This document shows, piece by piece, positions 16,908 through 25,040 of a stretch of 64,000 bases of DNA (the first letter of the stretch is position 1; each line of letters begins with the position of its first letter). The notes beneath the pieces are model-generated. The model made no database searches. It saw nothing but the letters and a program-made list of their open reading frames with translations, and was not told the DNA's origin. Source of the stretch: Arthrobacter sp. B6 (GTDB lineage: Bacteria > Actinomycetota > Actinomycetes > Actinomycetales > Micrococcaceae); contig NZ_KV467168.1 of NCBI RefSeq assembly GCF_001663775.1, positions 1,044,507 to 1,108,506 of the forward strand, in the 5' to 3' direction. A program made the translations under genes and the position numbers.

Positions 16908-19433
16908 ATGGCTTTGTTGCTCTACCGGCTCGGCAAGTTCTCCTACCGACGCCGCTGGCTGGTCATCTCGCTCTGGCTCGCGGTCCTGGTGGCCGTCGGC
17001 GGTTCCGCCGCTGCCTTCCACGGCGCATTGTCCAACAACTTCCAGATACCGGGCACCGAGACCCAGCGGATCGCAGACAAACTGCGGCAGGACCTGCCCT
17101 CGGCATCAGGCGGTTCCGCCAGCATTGTCTTCGAAGCACCCGCCGGCGGCTTCACAGCGGAGAGCCGCGCCGCCGTGACGGATGCACTGAAGAAGCTGGA
17201 AACCGTGCCTGATGTCAAGGCAACGGTGGACCCCTTCGCTACCCAGGACCAGGTGGACCAGGGCGCGGCAGCCATCACTGTGGGCGAGCAGCAGATCACC
17301 GCAAACCAGGCCCGGCTGGATGCTTCCCGCAGCCAGCTGGAAGCGGGCAAGGCACAGGTTGCCGCCGCGGAGCAGCAGCTCACGGCAGCCGGTGCACCAG
17401 CCGACGTCGTAGAGGCCCAGTTGGGACAGCAGAAGGCCGCGCTCGCGCAGGGCCAGGCCCAGCTCGACGCCGGTACTCAGGAACTTGAGGCCGCCAGGGC
17501 GAAGCTGGAGCTCGGCAAACGCCAAGCGGAGGCCTCCTCCGGGCTGCGCTTTGTGTCCTCGGACGGCCAGGCCGCGGTGGCCCAGGTACAGTTCAACTCC
17601 TCCATCAACGGCCTCAGCCCGGACGTGCGCCAACAGGTCCAGGACATCGCCCACGAGACTTCCGCTGCCGGCGTCACCGCGCTTGCCAGCAAGGAAATCA
17701 CCGAGGATATCTCCGAGCTCTTCGGTGCAGCCGAGGTCATCGGCGTCGCCGTAGCCGCGCTCGTCCTCATTCTCATGCTGGGCACGCTCATCGCCGCGGG
17801 CCTTCCGCTCCTGATGGCCATCATCGGCGTCGGCGTCGGCGTGGGCATCACGTTTGCCCTGTCCGGCATGTTCGAGATGAGCTCCATCTCCCCCATGCTG
17901 GCGCTCATGCTGGGCCTGGCCGTGGGCATCGACTACTCCCTGTTCATCGTCAACCGCCACCGCACCCAGCTGCGGTCCGGAATGGATCCCGAGGAGTCGG
18001 TTGCACGCGCCACCGGAACCTCAGGCAACGCCGTCCTCTTCGCCGGGCTCACGGTCATCATCGCCCTGGCAGCCCTGGTGGTGCCCGGACTGCCCTTCCT
18101 GAGCGTGATGGGCCTGGCGGCGGCCGGCACTGTGGCGGTGGCCGTCCTCGTGGCGCTCACCCTGACGCCGGCCATGCTGTCACTGATCGGCCGCCGCATC
18201 ATCTCCAAGCGGGCCTGGGCCAGGGCCGAGACCCACAACGCCGAGGCCGGACACGAAGCTGCTGACAAAGCCCGGGACGAGGCAAGGAGCGCCCGCGGCT
18301 GGGGTGGCCTGGTCACCAGGCACCCCGTCGTCGCACTCGCGGCAGGTGTCCTCCTTTTGGGCGTCCTGGCGCTCCCCGCTGCGCAGCTGCAGCTGGCGCT
18401 GCCTGATGGCGGATCCGAGCCGGTCGGCTCCGAGGCATACCGGGCCTACGACCTGACCGCACGCAGCTTCGGCGAAGGTGTCACCGGACCCATTGTGGTG
18501 GTGGGCGAGTTCCCGGAAGGCCTGGACGAAACTGAAGCCCAGTCGCTGCAGTACGACGTCGCGGACCTGATCCGCGGCGTGGACAACGTCGTGGCTGCCG
18601 TGCCGGTGGCGCTCAGCGAGGACCGCCGGACAGCGGTGTTCCAGGTCATTCCGGAAGAGGGTCCTGCCAAAGCGGGCACCGTTCAGGTAGTCAGCGAACT
18701 GCGGGACCGCGGGGCGGAGATCCAGTCCGAAACCGGGGTCACCATTGGCCTCACGGGGCAGACGGCCGGCAACATCGACGTCTCCACGAAACTCGGCGAA
18801 GCCCTGCCGCCGTACCTGGCAATCGTCGTCGGGCTTTCCCTGATCCTCCTGCTGCTGGTGTTCAGGTCCGTCGTGGTTCCCCTGCTGGCTACCGGCGGCT
18901 TCCTGCTTTCCCTGGCCGCCTCCTTCGGACTGGTAGTGGCGGTGTACCAGTGGGGCTGGCTGGGAGGCGTGTTCGACGTCGCGAACCCCGGTGCGGTGCT
19001 CAGCTTCCTGCCCATCATCCTCATCGGTGTGCTGTTCGGCCTTGCCATGGACTACCAGGTGTTCATCGCCTCGGGCATGCGCGAGGCCTACATGCACGGG
19101 GCTTCCGCCAAACACGCCGTCCGGATCGGTTTCAGCCACGCGGCAGCAGTGGTCGCCGCAGCCGCGATCATCATGGTCAGCGTTTTCGCCGGCTTCATCT
19201 TCAGCCACCTCACCATGGTCCGGCCGCTGGGCTTCGCGATGGCCTTCGGTGTGCTGCTGGATGCCTTTGTGGTCCGGATGACCATCGTTCCGGCGGTGAT
19301 GTACCTGCTGGGTGGGAGGACGTGGTGGCTACCCAGGTGGCTGGACAGGATCCTGCCGGACGTGGATGTCGAAGGCGCCAAGCTGGAACGCCTGCAGAGC
19401 GGGCAGAATAAAGTCAGCCAGCCTGTCCATTAG
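16908..19433 (+). CDS. MMPL/RND family exporter
   Basis: 841 residues from ATG 16908, one base after the tetR stop. The architecture is two RND halves. TM1 (WLVISLWLAVLVAVGGS) is followed by a large periplasmic-side loop that contains a long Gln/Ala/Leu-rich coiled coil (about residues 120-215, for example LDAGTQELEAARAKLELGK). Then come five membrane segments with GIDYSLFIVNRHR, a second loop, and a second bundle with GLAMDYQVFIASGMREA. The paired DYSLF and DYQVF motifs carry the Asp-Tyr pairs that in MMPL proteins relay protons. Substrate is probably a lipid or a drug-like hydrophobic compound. It shares an operon with a TetR regulator. The -10 box of maf overlaps its stop codon. Confidence 0.9.
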   Translation: MALLLYRLGKFSYRRRWLVISLWLAVLVAVGGSAAAFHGALSNNFQIPGTETQRIADKLRQDLPSASGGSASIVFEAPAGGFTAESRAAVTDALKKLETVPDVKATVDPFATQDQVDQGAAAITVGEQQITANQARLDASRSQLEAGKAQVAAAEQQLTAAGAPADVVEAQLGQQKAALAQGQAQLDAGTQELEAARAKLELGKRQAEASSGLRFVSSDGQAAVAQVQFNSSINGLSPDVRQQVQDIAHETSAAGVTALASKEITEDISELFGAAEVIGVAVAALVLILMLGTLIAAGLPLLMAIIGVGVGVGITFALSGMFEMSSISPMLALMLGLAVGIDYSLFIVNRHRTQLRSGMDPEESVARATGTSGNAVLFAGLTVIIALAALVVPGLPFLSVMGLAAAGTVAVAVLVALTLTPAMLSLIGRRIISKRAWARAETHNAEAGHEAADKARDEARSARGWGGLVTRHPVVALAAGVLLLGVLALPAAQLQLALPDGGSEPVGSEAYRAYDLTARSFGEGVTGPIVVVGEFPEGLDETEAQSLQYDVADLIRGVDNVVAAVPVALSEDRRTAVFQVIPEEGPAKAGTVQVVSELRDRGAEIQSETGVTIGLTGQTAGNIDVSTKLGEALPPYLAIVVGLSLILLLLVFRSVVVPLLATGGFLLSLAASFGLVVAVYQWGWLGGVFDVANPGAVLSFLPIILIGVLFGLAMDYQVFIASGMREAYMHGASAKHAVRIGFSHAAAVVAAAAIIMVSVFAGFIFSHLTMVRPLGFAMAFGVLLDAFVVRMTIVPAVMYLLGGRTWWLPRWLDRILPDVDVEGAKLERLQSGQNKVSQPVH

Positions 19434-19436
19434 GCT
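19431..19436 (+). promoter_or_regulatory. -10 box of maf, leaderless layout, overlapping the MMPL stop
   Basis: TAGGCT, whose TAG is the MMPL stop codon, then 6 nt and GTG 19443. Confidence 0.5.
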
Positions 19437-19442
19437 GAAACG

Positions 19443-20090
19443 GTGACCCGCCTCATCCTTGCTTCCCAGTCCCCCGCCCGCACCAAACTCCTGGCCGAGG
19501 CCGGCATCCGGCACACCGTGCTGGTGTCCGACGTGGACGAGGACGCAGTCCAGGCCCGCTACGGAGTCACGGATCCGCACGACACCGCCCTGCTGCTGGC
19601 GCGGGCCAAGGCTGAGGCCGTGGCCGCGCTGCCGGAAGCCGACGGCGCCCTGGTGCTGGGCTGCGACTCCGTCTTTGAGTTCGACGGGGAGGCGCACGGC
19701 AAACCGTACACCGCCGGCGTCGCACGCGAGCGGATGCTCCGGATGAGCGGAAACATCGGGGTGCTGCACACCGGGCATTGGCTCGTGGACTGCCGGGACA
19801 CAACTCCCGACGGCGGGATGGCGGCTCCCGGATCGGGCGCCACCCTGGGCACGGTCGCCTCAGCCGAAGTTCATTTCATGGAGATGGAACCGGAGGAGAT
19901 CGACGCCTACATCGCCACCGGGGAGCCGCTGCACTGCGCCGGCTCGTTCACTATCGACGGCCTGGGCGGGGCGTTCATCCGGAAGGTGGACGGGGACCCG
20001 CACGCCGTCGTCGGGCTTTCCGTTTCCACGCTGCGGGGCCTGCTGGCGCAGGCCAATGTTCGCATCACCGAGCTTTGGCCAACGGACTAG
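19443..20090 (+). CDS. maf: Maf family nucleoside triphosphate pyrophosphatase
   Basis: 215 residues, GTG start. Maf proteins hydrolyse non-canonical or excess nucleoside triphosphates to monophosphate and pyrophosphate. Seen here: LILASQSPARTKLLAEAG (nucleotide and metal motif; the usual SPRR is SPAR here), LGCDSVFEFDG (catalytic Asp), YIATGEPLHCAGSFTIDGLG, and FIRKVDGDPHAVVGLSV. An insertion around residue 110 (DTTPDGGMAAPGSG) lengthens it modestly compared with the roughly 190-200-residue family norm. It lies between the exporter and the carboxylase alpha gene; in actinobacteria maf is often near acyl-CoA carboxylase genes. Confidence 0.9.
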   Translation: MTRLILASQSPARTKLLAEAGIRHTVLVSDVDEDAVQARYGVTDPHDTALLLARAKAEAVAALPEADGALVLGCDSVFEFDGEAHGKPYTAGVARERMLRMSGNIGVLHTGHWLVDCRDTTPDGGMAAPGSGATLGTVASAEVHFMEMEPEEIDAYIATGEPLHCAGSFTIDGLGGAFIRKVDGDPHAVVGLSVSTLRGLLAQANVRITELWPTD

Positions 20091-20112
20091 AGGGAAGTAA
20101 TTTAACGGAGAG

Positions 20113-20129
20113 TTGTAGCTTCCCTACAA
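20113..20129. promoter_or_regulatory. Shared carboxylase operator candidate, site 2 (TTGTAG-N5-CTACAA)
   Basis: A perfect 17-bp palindrome in the 130-bp gap upstream of the carboxylase alpha gene. TANNNT boxes downstream are TAACAT (20162-20167) and TAGGCT (20191-20196). The first lies 32 nt from the palindrome, 10 nt (one helical turn) more than the 22 nt seen at site 1. Confidence 0.55.
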
Positions 20130-20220
20130 AGCTCTGCCCGTTTACACGCGGATTCCGCCAGTAACATCGGCGGAACCCACAAAATCACGCTAGGCTCCCT
20201 GAAGGAAAGAAGGAGACGCC

Positions 20221-22038
20221 TTGTCAGCAAAGTTGGAGCATTCCGCAAGTCCCGTGCAGTCGAACCTCACCAAGGTGCTGATCGCCAACCGTGGCGAGAT
20301 CGCCGTGCGGATCATCCGCGCCGCACGTGATGAAGGCATCGCCTCCGTGGCTGTCTATGCCGATCCGGACCGGGACGCCCTGCACGTGCGGCTCGCCGAC
20401 GAAGCTTACTCCCTCGGTGGTAACACCGCCGCAGAGTCCTACCTGGTCATGGACAAGCTCATCGACGTCGCCCGCCAGTCCGGCGCCGACGCCATCCACC
20501 CCGGTTACGGCTTCCTCGCCGAAAACGCCCAGTTCGCAGCGAGGGTGATCGAAGCCGGCATCACCTGGATCGGCCCTTCCCCGGATGCCATTTCCGCATT
20601 GGGTGACAAGGTCCAGGCCCGCCACATCGCCGAAAAGGTCGGCGCACCCCAGGTGCCCGGCACCGCCGATCCGGTCGAGTCGGCCGAGGAAATCCTTGAC
20701 TTCGTCGACAAGTTCGGCCTTCCCGTCGCCATCAAGGCCGCCTTCGGCGGCGGCGGCCGGGGCATCAAGGTGGCCCGCACCCGCGAGGAAATTCCCGAAC
20801 TATTCGAATCTGCCGTCCGTGAGGCCACGGCCGCCTTTGGCCGCGGCGAGTGCTTCATCGAACGGTTCCTGGACGCCCCGCGCCACGTGGAGACGCAGTG
20901 CCTGGCGGACGCCTACGGCAACGTTGTGGTGGTTTCCACCCGCGACTGTTCGCTGCAGCGCCGCAACCAGAAACTGGTGGAAGAGGCGCCCGCGCCGTTC
21001 CTCACGGAGGAACAGAACACCAGGCTGTACGAATCCTCCAAGGCGATCCTGAAGGAAGCCGGCTACCTCGGCGCCGGGACCTGCGAATTCCTGGTCGGCC
21101 AGGACGGAACCATCTCCTTCCTTGAGGTCAACACCCGCCTCCAGGTGGAGCACTGCGTCTCCGAGGAAGTCACCGGAATCGACCTCGTCCGGGAACAGTT
21201 CAGGCTGGCCCGCGGCGAGGAACTCGGCTACGGCGACCCCGAGGTCCGCGGGCACTCGATTGAATTCCGCATTACCGGCGAGGACCCGGGCCGCAACTTC
21301 ATGCCGGCGCCGGGCACCATCACCACGCTGAAGAACCCCACGGGCCCAGGTATCCGGATTGACTCCGGTGTTGAGCAGGGCGACGTCATCAGCGGCAACT
21401 TCGACTCGATGCTGTCCAAGCTGATCGTCACCGGAGCCACGCGCACCCAGGCGCTACAGCGTTCGCGGCGGGCCCTGGAGGAAATGGTGGTTGAAGGCAT
21501 CCCCACCGTCATTCCCTTCGACCTGGCAGTGGTCAGCAACCCGGACTTTGCTCCGGCAGAAGGACCGTTCAAGGTCCACACGCGCTGGATCGAGACAGAC
21601 TTCATCAACGACATCCCCGCCTGGACGCCCACCGGCACCGATGCCCAGGCCGACGACGCCGGCGAACGCCAGCGTGTGGTGGTGGAAGTAGGCGGCAAAC
21701 GGCTGGAAGTGGTGCTGCCTGCATCCATGGGCTCCCTGGGGTCCGGATCGGGCTCCGCCGCAGCCAAGCCTGCCAAGTCCAAAAAGCGTTCCCGCTCAGG
21801 CGCTGCCGCAGCCGCCTCCTCCGGCAACGGACTCGCCTCCCCCATGCAGGGCACCATCGTCAAGGTGGCTGTCAGCAATGGCGACGTTGTGGCCGAAGGT
21901 GACCTGGTTGTGGTGCTCGAGGCGATGAAGATGGAGCAGCCGCTCACTGCGCACCGCTCCGGAACCATCACCGGGCTGATCGCCGCAGCCGGCGAGACGG
22001 TGTCGGCTGGCGCCGTCATCGCCACGATCGAAGACTAG
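20221..22038 (+). CDS. Acyl-CoA carboxylase alpha subunit (biotin carboxylase plus biotin carrier)
   Basis: 605 residues, TTG start at 20221 preceded by AAGGAG at 5-nt spacing. The N-terminal 450 residues are a biotin carboxylase: [33 protein letters not shown], the glycine-rich ATP loop [12 protein letters not shown], and [16 protein letters not shown] with catalytic Arg and Glu. After an Ala/Ser/Lys-rich linker the C-terminal 70 residues form a biotinyl domain with EAMKME, whose Lys is biotinylated by BirA. It works with the beta and epsilon subunits encoded at 10.7-12.5 kb. The shared upstream palindrome suggests the separated genes are co-regulated. Confidence 0.93.
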   Translation: MSAKLEHSASPVQSNLTKVLIANRGEIAVRIIRAARDEGIASVAVYADPDRDALHVRLADEAYSLGGNTAAESYLVMDKLIDVARQSGADAIHPGYGFLAENAQFAARVIEAGITWIGPSPDAISALGDKVQARHIAEKVGAPQVPGTADPVESAEEILDFVDKFGLPVAIKAAFGGGGRGIKVARTREEIPELFESAVREATAAFGRGECFIERFLDAPRHVETQCLADAYGNVVVVSTRDCSLQRRNQKLVEEAPAPFLTEEQNTRLYESSKAILKEAGYLGAGTCEFLVGQDGTISFLEVNTRLQVEHCVSEEVTGIDLVREQFRLARGEELGYGDPEVRGHSIEFRITGEDPGRNFMPAPGTITTLKNPTGPGIRIDSGVEQGDVISGNFDSMLSKLIVTGATRTQALQRSRRALEEMVVEGIPTVIPFDLAVVSNPDFAPAEGPFKVHTRWIETDFINDIPAWTPTGTDAQADDAGERQRVVVEVGGKRLEVVLPASMGSLGSGSGSAAAKPAKSKKRSRSGAAAAASSGNGLASPMQGTIVKVAVSNGDVVAEGDLVVVLEAMKMEQPLTAHRSGTITGLIAAAGETVSAGAVIATIED

Positions 22039-22056
22039 TTACCGCCGGAGGCACCC

Positions 22057-22509
22057 ATGCTCGCACCCAGTTTTGAAGAAGAAGTAGACCGCTACCACCT
22101 TGCGGTTCCGGAAATCACCCGGGGAAACGCGGGGCCCGTGAAGGAGCTCTACTCCCGGCTGGACGATGTCACCCTGGCCAACCCCTTTGGCGGCATTGCC
22201 CGCGGCTGGGCCCAGGTGGAGGCACGGCTGGATCAGGCCTCCCGGCAATTCCAGGAGGGCGAGATGCTGGGGTTTGACACCATCACGTCCTACACGGCTC
22301 GTGACACGGCTTTCCTCGTGGAAACGGAACACTTCAGGGCCCGCTTGGACGGGGCCGGCGTCGCGGAGGAGTTCGCGCTCCGGGTGACCAGTGTCTTCCG
22401 CCGCGAAGAGGGCTATTGGAAGCTGGTCCACCGGCATGCCGACCCCGCTGCACGGCCTCAGTCCCGGCGGTCCCTGGCACAGCCTGCGGACCGGGCTGCC
22501 GGGCACTGA
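22057..22509 (+). CDS. NTF2-like (SnoaL/DUF4440-type) small protein
   Basis: 150 residues with GGAGG 5-7 nt before ATG 22057, 18 nt after the carboxylase alpha stop, so probably in the same transcript. The compact alpha+beta pattern fits the NTF2-like fold (GNAGPVKELYSRLDDVTLAN near the start, FRREEGYWKLVHRHADP at the end). Such proteins are often dimeric ketosteroid-isomerase-like enzymes or ligand binders. No catalytic assignment is possible. The last 20 residues are low complexity. Confidence 0.7.
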   Translation: MLAPSFEEEVDRYHLAVPEITRGNAGPVKELYSRLDDVTLANPFGGIARGWAQVEARLDQASRQFQEGEMLGFDTITSYTARDTAFLVETEHFRARLDGAGVAEEFALRVTSVFRREEGYWKLVHRHADPAARPQSRRSLAQPADRAAGH

Positions 22510-22559
22510 AAGCGGGCGCCCCTCTGGCGCCCGGCACGTGCCACAGGCACACTTAGCCT

Positions 22560-23291
22560 GTGAAGCCATTTCTGCTGCTCGCATCCCGGGCTGAAGACGC
22601 CGCTGCCGAGGACGAATACGCGGCCTACCTGAGATACGGCGGGCTCGCGCCGGAGCAGTTGCGGCGGATCCGGCTGGAAGCGGCGCCGCTGCCGGACCTG
22701 GACCTGGACGACTACTCCGCGATAATTGTCGGCGGAAGCCCGTTCACGTCCAGCGACCCAAGCGACCGCAAGAGCGACACCCAGCACCGCGTGGAGCGGG
22801 AGCTGGCCGGATTGCTGGACCGGATCGTGGACCAGGATTTCCCCTTCCTCGGCGCCTGCTACGGAGTGGGGACGCTGGGAACGCACCAGGGTGCCGTGAT
22901 CGACCGGACCTTCGGCGAACCCCTCGGCGCGGTGGAAATCGAACTCACCGATGCCGGGCTGGCCGATCCTCTCCTGCGCGGAATGCCCGCCCGGTTTACC
23001 GCCTTCACCGGGCACAAGGAGGCCTGTTCCTCGTTGCCCGCCCACGCCGTCCTGCTGGCGTCCTCCCAGGCTTGCCCTGTACACATGTTCCGGATCAAGG
23101 AGAACCTCTACGCCACGCAGTTCCACCCCGAACTGGACGCCGAGGGCCTGGTCACCCGGATCGACATCTACCGCCATGCCGGGTACTTCCCGCCCGAGTC
23201 AGCGGAGGAGCTGATGGCGAATGCCCGTCGTTTCACCGTCACGGAGCCCATGAACATCCTGAAGAACTTCGTGGCCCGCTACGGCAACTGA
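22560..23291 (+). CDS. Class I glutamine amidotransferase-like protein (GuaA-N-like)
   Basis: 243 residues, GTG start. The class I glutaminase triad is present: nucleophile Cys in FLGACYGVGTLG, and His-Glu in ATQFHPELDA. IIVGGSP at the start of the fold is also typical. It is a stand-alone domain of the kind annotated as glutamine amidotransferase or GMP synthase-like. It has no synthase domain, so the acceptor is unknown; a gamma-glutamyl hydrolase or detoxification role is possible. A strong hairpin lies 3 nt after the stop. Confidence 0.82.
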   Translation: MKPFLLLASRAEDAAAEDEYAAYLRYGGLAPEQLRRIRLEAAPLPDLDLDDYSAIIVGGSPFTSSDPSDRKSDTQHRVERELAGLLDRIVDQDFPFLGACYGVGTLGTHQGAVIDRTFGEPLGAVEIELTDAGLADPLLRGMPARFTAFTGHKEACSSLPAHAVLLASSQACPVHMFRIKENLYATQFHPELDAEGLVTRIDIYRHAGYFPPESAEELMANARRFTVTEPMNILKNFVARYGN

Positions 23292-23293
23292 AC

Positions 23294-23349
23294 GCAGAAA
23301 TGCCCGGTGCACTCCTTGGAATAACAGGGAACGCGCCGGGCATTTCCGC
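23294..23349. terminator. Convergent bidirectional hairpin terminator
   Basis: GCAGAAATGCCCGG (23294-23307) pairs with CCGGGCATTTCCGC (23336-23349) with a single mismatch and a 28-nt loop. It lies between the amidotransferase (plus) and MHS transporter (minus) 3' ends. It lacks a long T-run. Confidence 0.6.
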
Positions 23350-23367
23350 AGTAAGCGGGTTGGAACG

Positions 23368-24780
23368 TCAGGCCACGTTGTTCTCGTAGTCGGTGTCCTT
23401 GGTCTCGCGGGTGATCCACAGCGCGATGAAGGTCAGTACCGCTGCGGCAGCCATGTAGACGCCCACCAGCCAGGTGCTGCCGCCGGCTGCCTGCCACAGC
23501 GCAATGGCAATGAACGACGCCGGGGCGGCACCGATCACGCTGGAGAGGTTGTACGCCACCGCGGACCCGGTGTAGCGGACGTTGGCGGGGAACAGTTCGG
23601 GGAGGATGGCAGCCATCGGCCCGAAGGTGAGGCCCATCAGTGTGAAGCCCAGGATGAGTCCGATGATGGCTGCAACCTGGCCAGGACCAAACATGGTGAA
23701 CCAGAGGATCCCGAAGACAAAGATGCCCGCAGTGACGGAGAGCAGGAACTTACGGCGACCCCACTTCTCCGCCAGCGGGCCGGAGACCAGGGTGAAGATG
23801 CCAAAGAACACAACGCCGAGAATCAGCATCCAGAGGAAATCGCCGCGGGGAATGCCCAGCCCGGGAACGAAGTCCGCGATCTCCACTGCGGACATTGGTT
23901 TGCCGGCCTTCTCCGCTGCCGCCTGCGCAGCTTCCACAGAGGCGGGCTTGGTCCCGTAGGTCAGGGTGAAGGAGGTCATCACGTAGAACAAGACATAGGT
24001 GGCAAACATGATGAACGTTCCGGCGACCACCGGCCGCCAGTGGTTCTTGAAGGTGGCCGCAAAGGGAACCTTTGCAACCTTCTCTTCGGTCAGAACTTTC
24101 TGGAAGCTGAGGCTTTCAACGAGCTTCAGCCGGACATAGAGGCCAACAATCACCAGGAGTGCGCTCAAAAGGAAGGGTACGCGCCAGCCCCAGGCGAGGA
24201 ACTCTTCCGGGGAAAGGGCAAAGTTGAGCCAGATGAACAGGAGGTTTGCGAGGATGAAGCCGATCGGCGCCCCGAGTTGCGGGAACGTTCCGTAGACCGC
24301 CCGCTTACCTTGGGGGGCGTTCTCGGTCGCCAGAAGAGCGGCCCCTGACCATTCGCCGCCGAGGGCCAGACCCTGGGCAAAGCGCAGGACCACGAGCATC
24401 AGGGGGGCCAGGATCGCCCAGCCGGGAAGCGAAGCCGTGGGGAGCAGACCGATCAGGAAGGTCGCGATGCCCATGGTCAGCAACGAGGCGACCAAAGTGC
24501 CCTTACGTCCGAACTTATCGCCGAAGTGTCCGAAAACAACCGAACCCACCGGGCGGGCAATGAAAGCGACACCGAAGATGGCAAACGAGCTTAACAGTGC
24601 GTTGATGTCCGTGGCCTGCGGGAAAAAGAGCCTCGGGAAGACCAGTACCGACGCTGTGGCGTAGATGTAGAAGTCATAGAACTCGATAGTGGTGCCGATG
24701 AGGCTGGCAAAGATGACCTTGCCCTTTGAGTTCAGCGGCTTCGCGGACCCAGCCTCCGTTGAGGTTTCAGTAGATGACAT
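23368..24780 (-). CDS. MFS transporter, metabolite:H+ symporter (MHS) type
   Basis: 470 residues from ATG 24780 (the frame stays open further upstream, but that sequence reads as promoter). Twelve hydrophobic segments are evident. The MHS opening SLIGTTIEFYDFYIYATASV and the MFS loop FGHFGDKFGRKGTL are diagnostic, with the second-half loop GPLAEKWGRRKFLL. The group includes proline/betaine, alpha-ketoglutarate, citrate and shikimate carriers; substrate cannot be assigned. An insertion after TM7 (residues about 270-310) is Ala/Lys-rich. It is divergent from narK, and palindromes at 24868-24898 could be its operator. Confidence 0.85.
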   Translation of the reverse strand: MSSTETSTEAGSAKPLNSKGKVIFASLIGTTIEFYDFYIYATASVLVFPRLFFPQATDINALLSSFAIFGVAFIARPVGSVVFGHFGDKFGRKGTLVASLLTMGIATFLIGLLPTASLPGWAILAPLMLVVLRFAQGLALGGEWSGAALLATENAPQGKRAVYGTFPQLGAPIGFILANLLFIWLNFALSPEEFLAWGWRVPFLLSALLVIVGLYVRLKLVESLSFQKVLTEEKVAKVPFAATFKNHWRPVVAGTFIMFATYVLFYVMTSFTLTYGTKPASVEAAQAAAEKAGKPMSAVEIADFVPGLGIPRGDFLWMLILGVVFFGIFTLVSGPLAEKWGRRKFLLSVTAGIFVFGILWFTMFGPGQVAAIIGLILGFTLMGLTFGPMAAILPELFPANVRYTGSAVAYNLSSVIGAAPASFIAIALWQAAGGSTWLVGVYMAAAAVLTFIALWITRETKDTDYENNVA

Positions 24781-24867
24781 GTATGAACACTTTCGTGAGA
24801 ACCGACCGGGCGCGGGTAGGCCCGGCTGCAGCAAATAGAGTTCAATATTAGTTCCCGTCGTCCAGCG

Positions 24868-24898
24868 AATGGACAAAAGGTCCATTATGCGGACGCAT
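24868..24898. promoter_or_regulatory. Two adjacent palindromes upstream of the MHS transporter
   Basis: AATGGAC-N5-GTCCATT (24868-24886) and ATGCG-N2-CGCAT (24887-24898) abut each other about 90-120 bp upstream of the MHS start. This looks like a regulator site, but no regulator gene is adjacent. Confidence 0.4.
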
Positions 24899-24953
24899 GG
24901 ATTTGTCTCATTTTCCGGTCCTCACGCCACCCCAAACAGCCCGATAGGCAAAT

Positions 24954-24991
24954 GTCACAGCGCGTTAACAAACGGCGACCGTCCGTGAAAC
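24954..24991 (+). promoter_or_regulatory. GlnR-like box of narK
   Basis: Five-base half-sites at 11-bp steps: GTCAC, TTAAC, CGACC, GAAAC, each separated by 6 nt. The first and last match the GlnR consensus gTnAC/GaAAC. The last half-site ends 10 nt before TACCGT (25002-25007), a TANNNT -10 box. The same 10-nt distance is found at nirB and at the 41.9-kb flavoprotein gene. Confidence 0.65.
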
Positions 24992-25001
24992 GCGCCTTCT
25001 C

Positions 25002-25007
25002 TACCGT
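25002..25007 (+). promoter_or_regulatory. -10 box of the narK-nasA operon
   Basis: TACCGT, 10 nt after the GlnR-like box. The leader is about 28 nt and contains AGGAGG before GTG 25041. Confidence 0.5.
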
Positions 25008-25040
25008 GGAGGAACAACATCCCCCCGAGGAGGTAACCCC

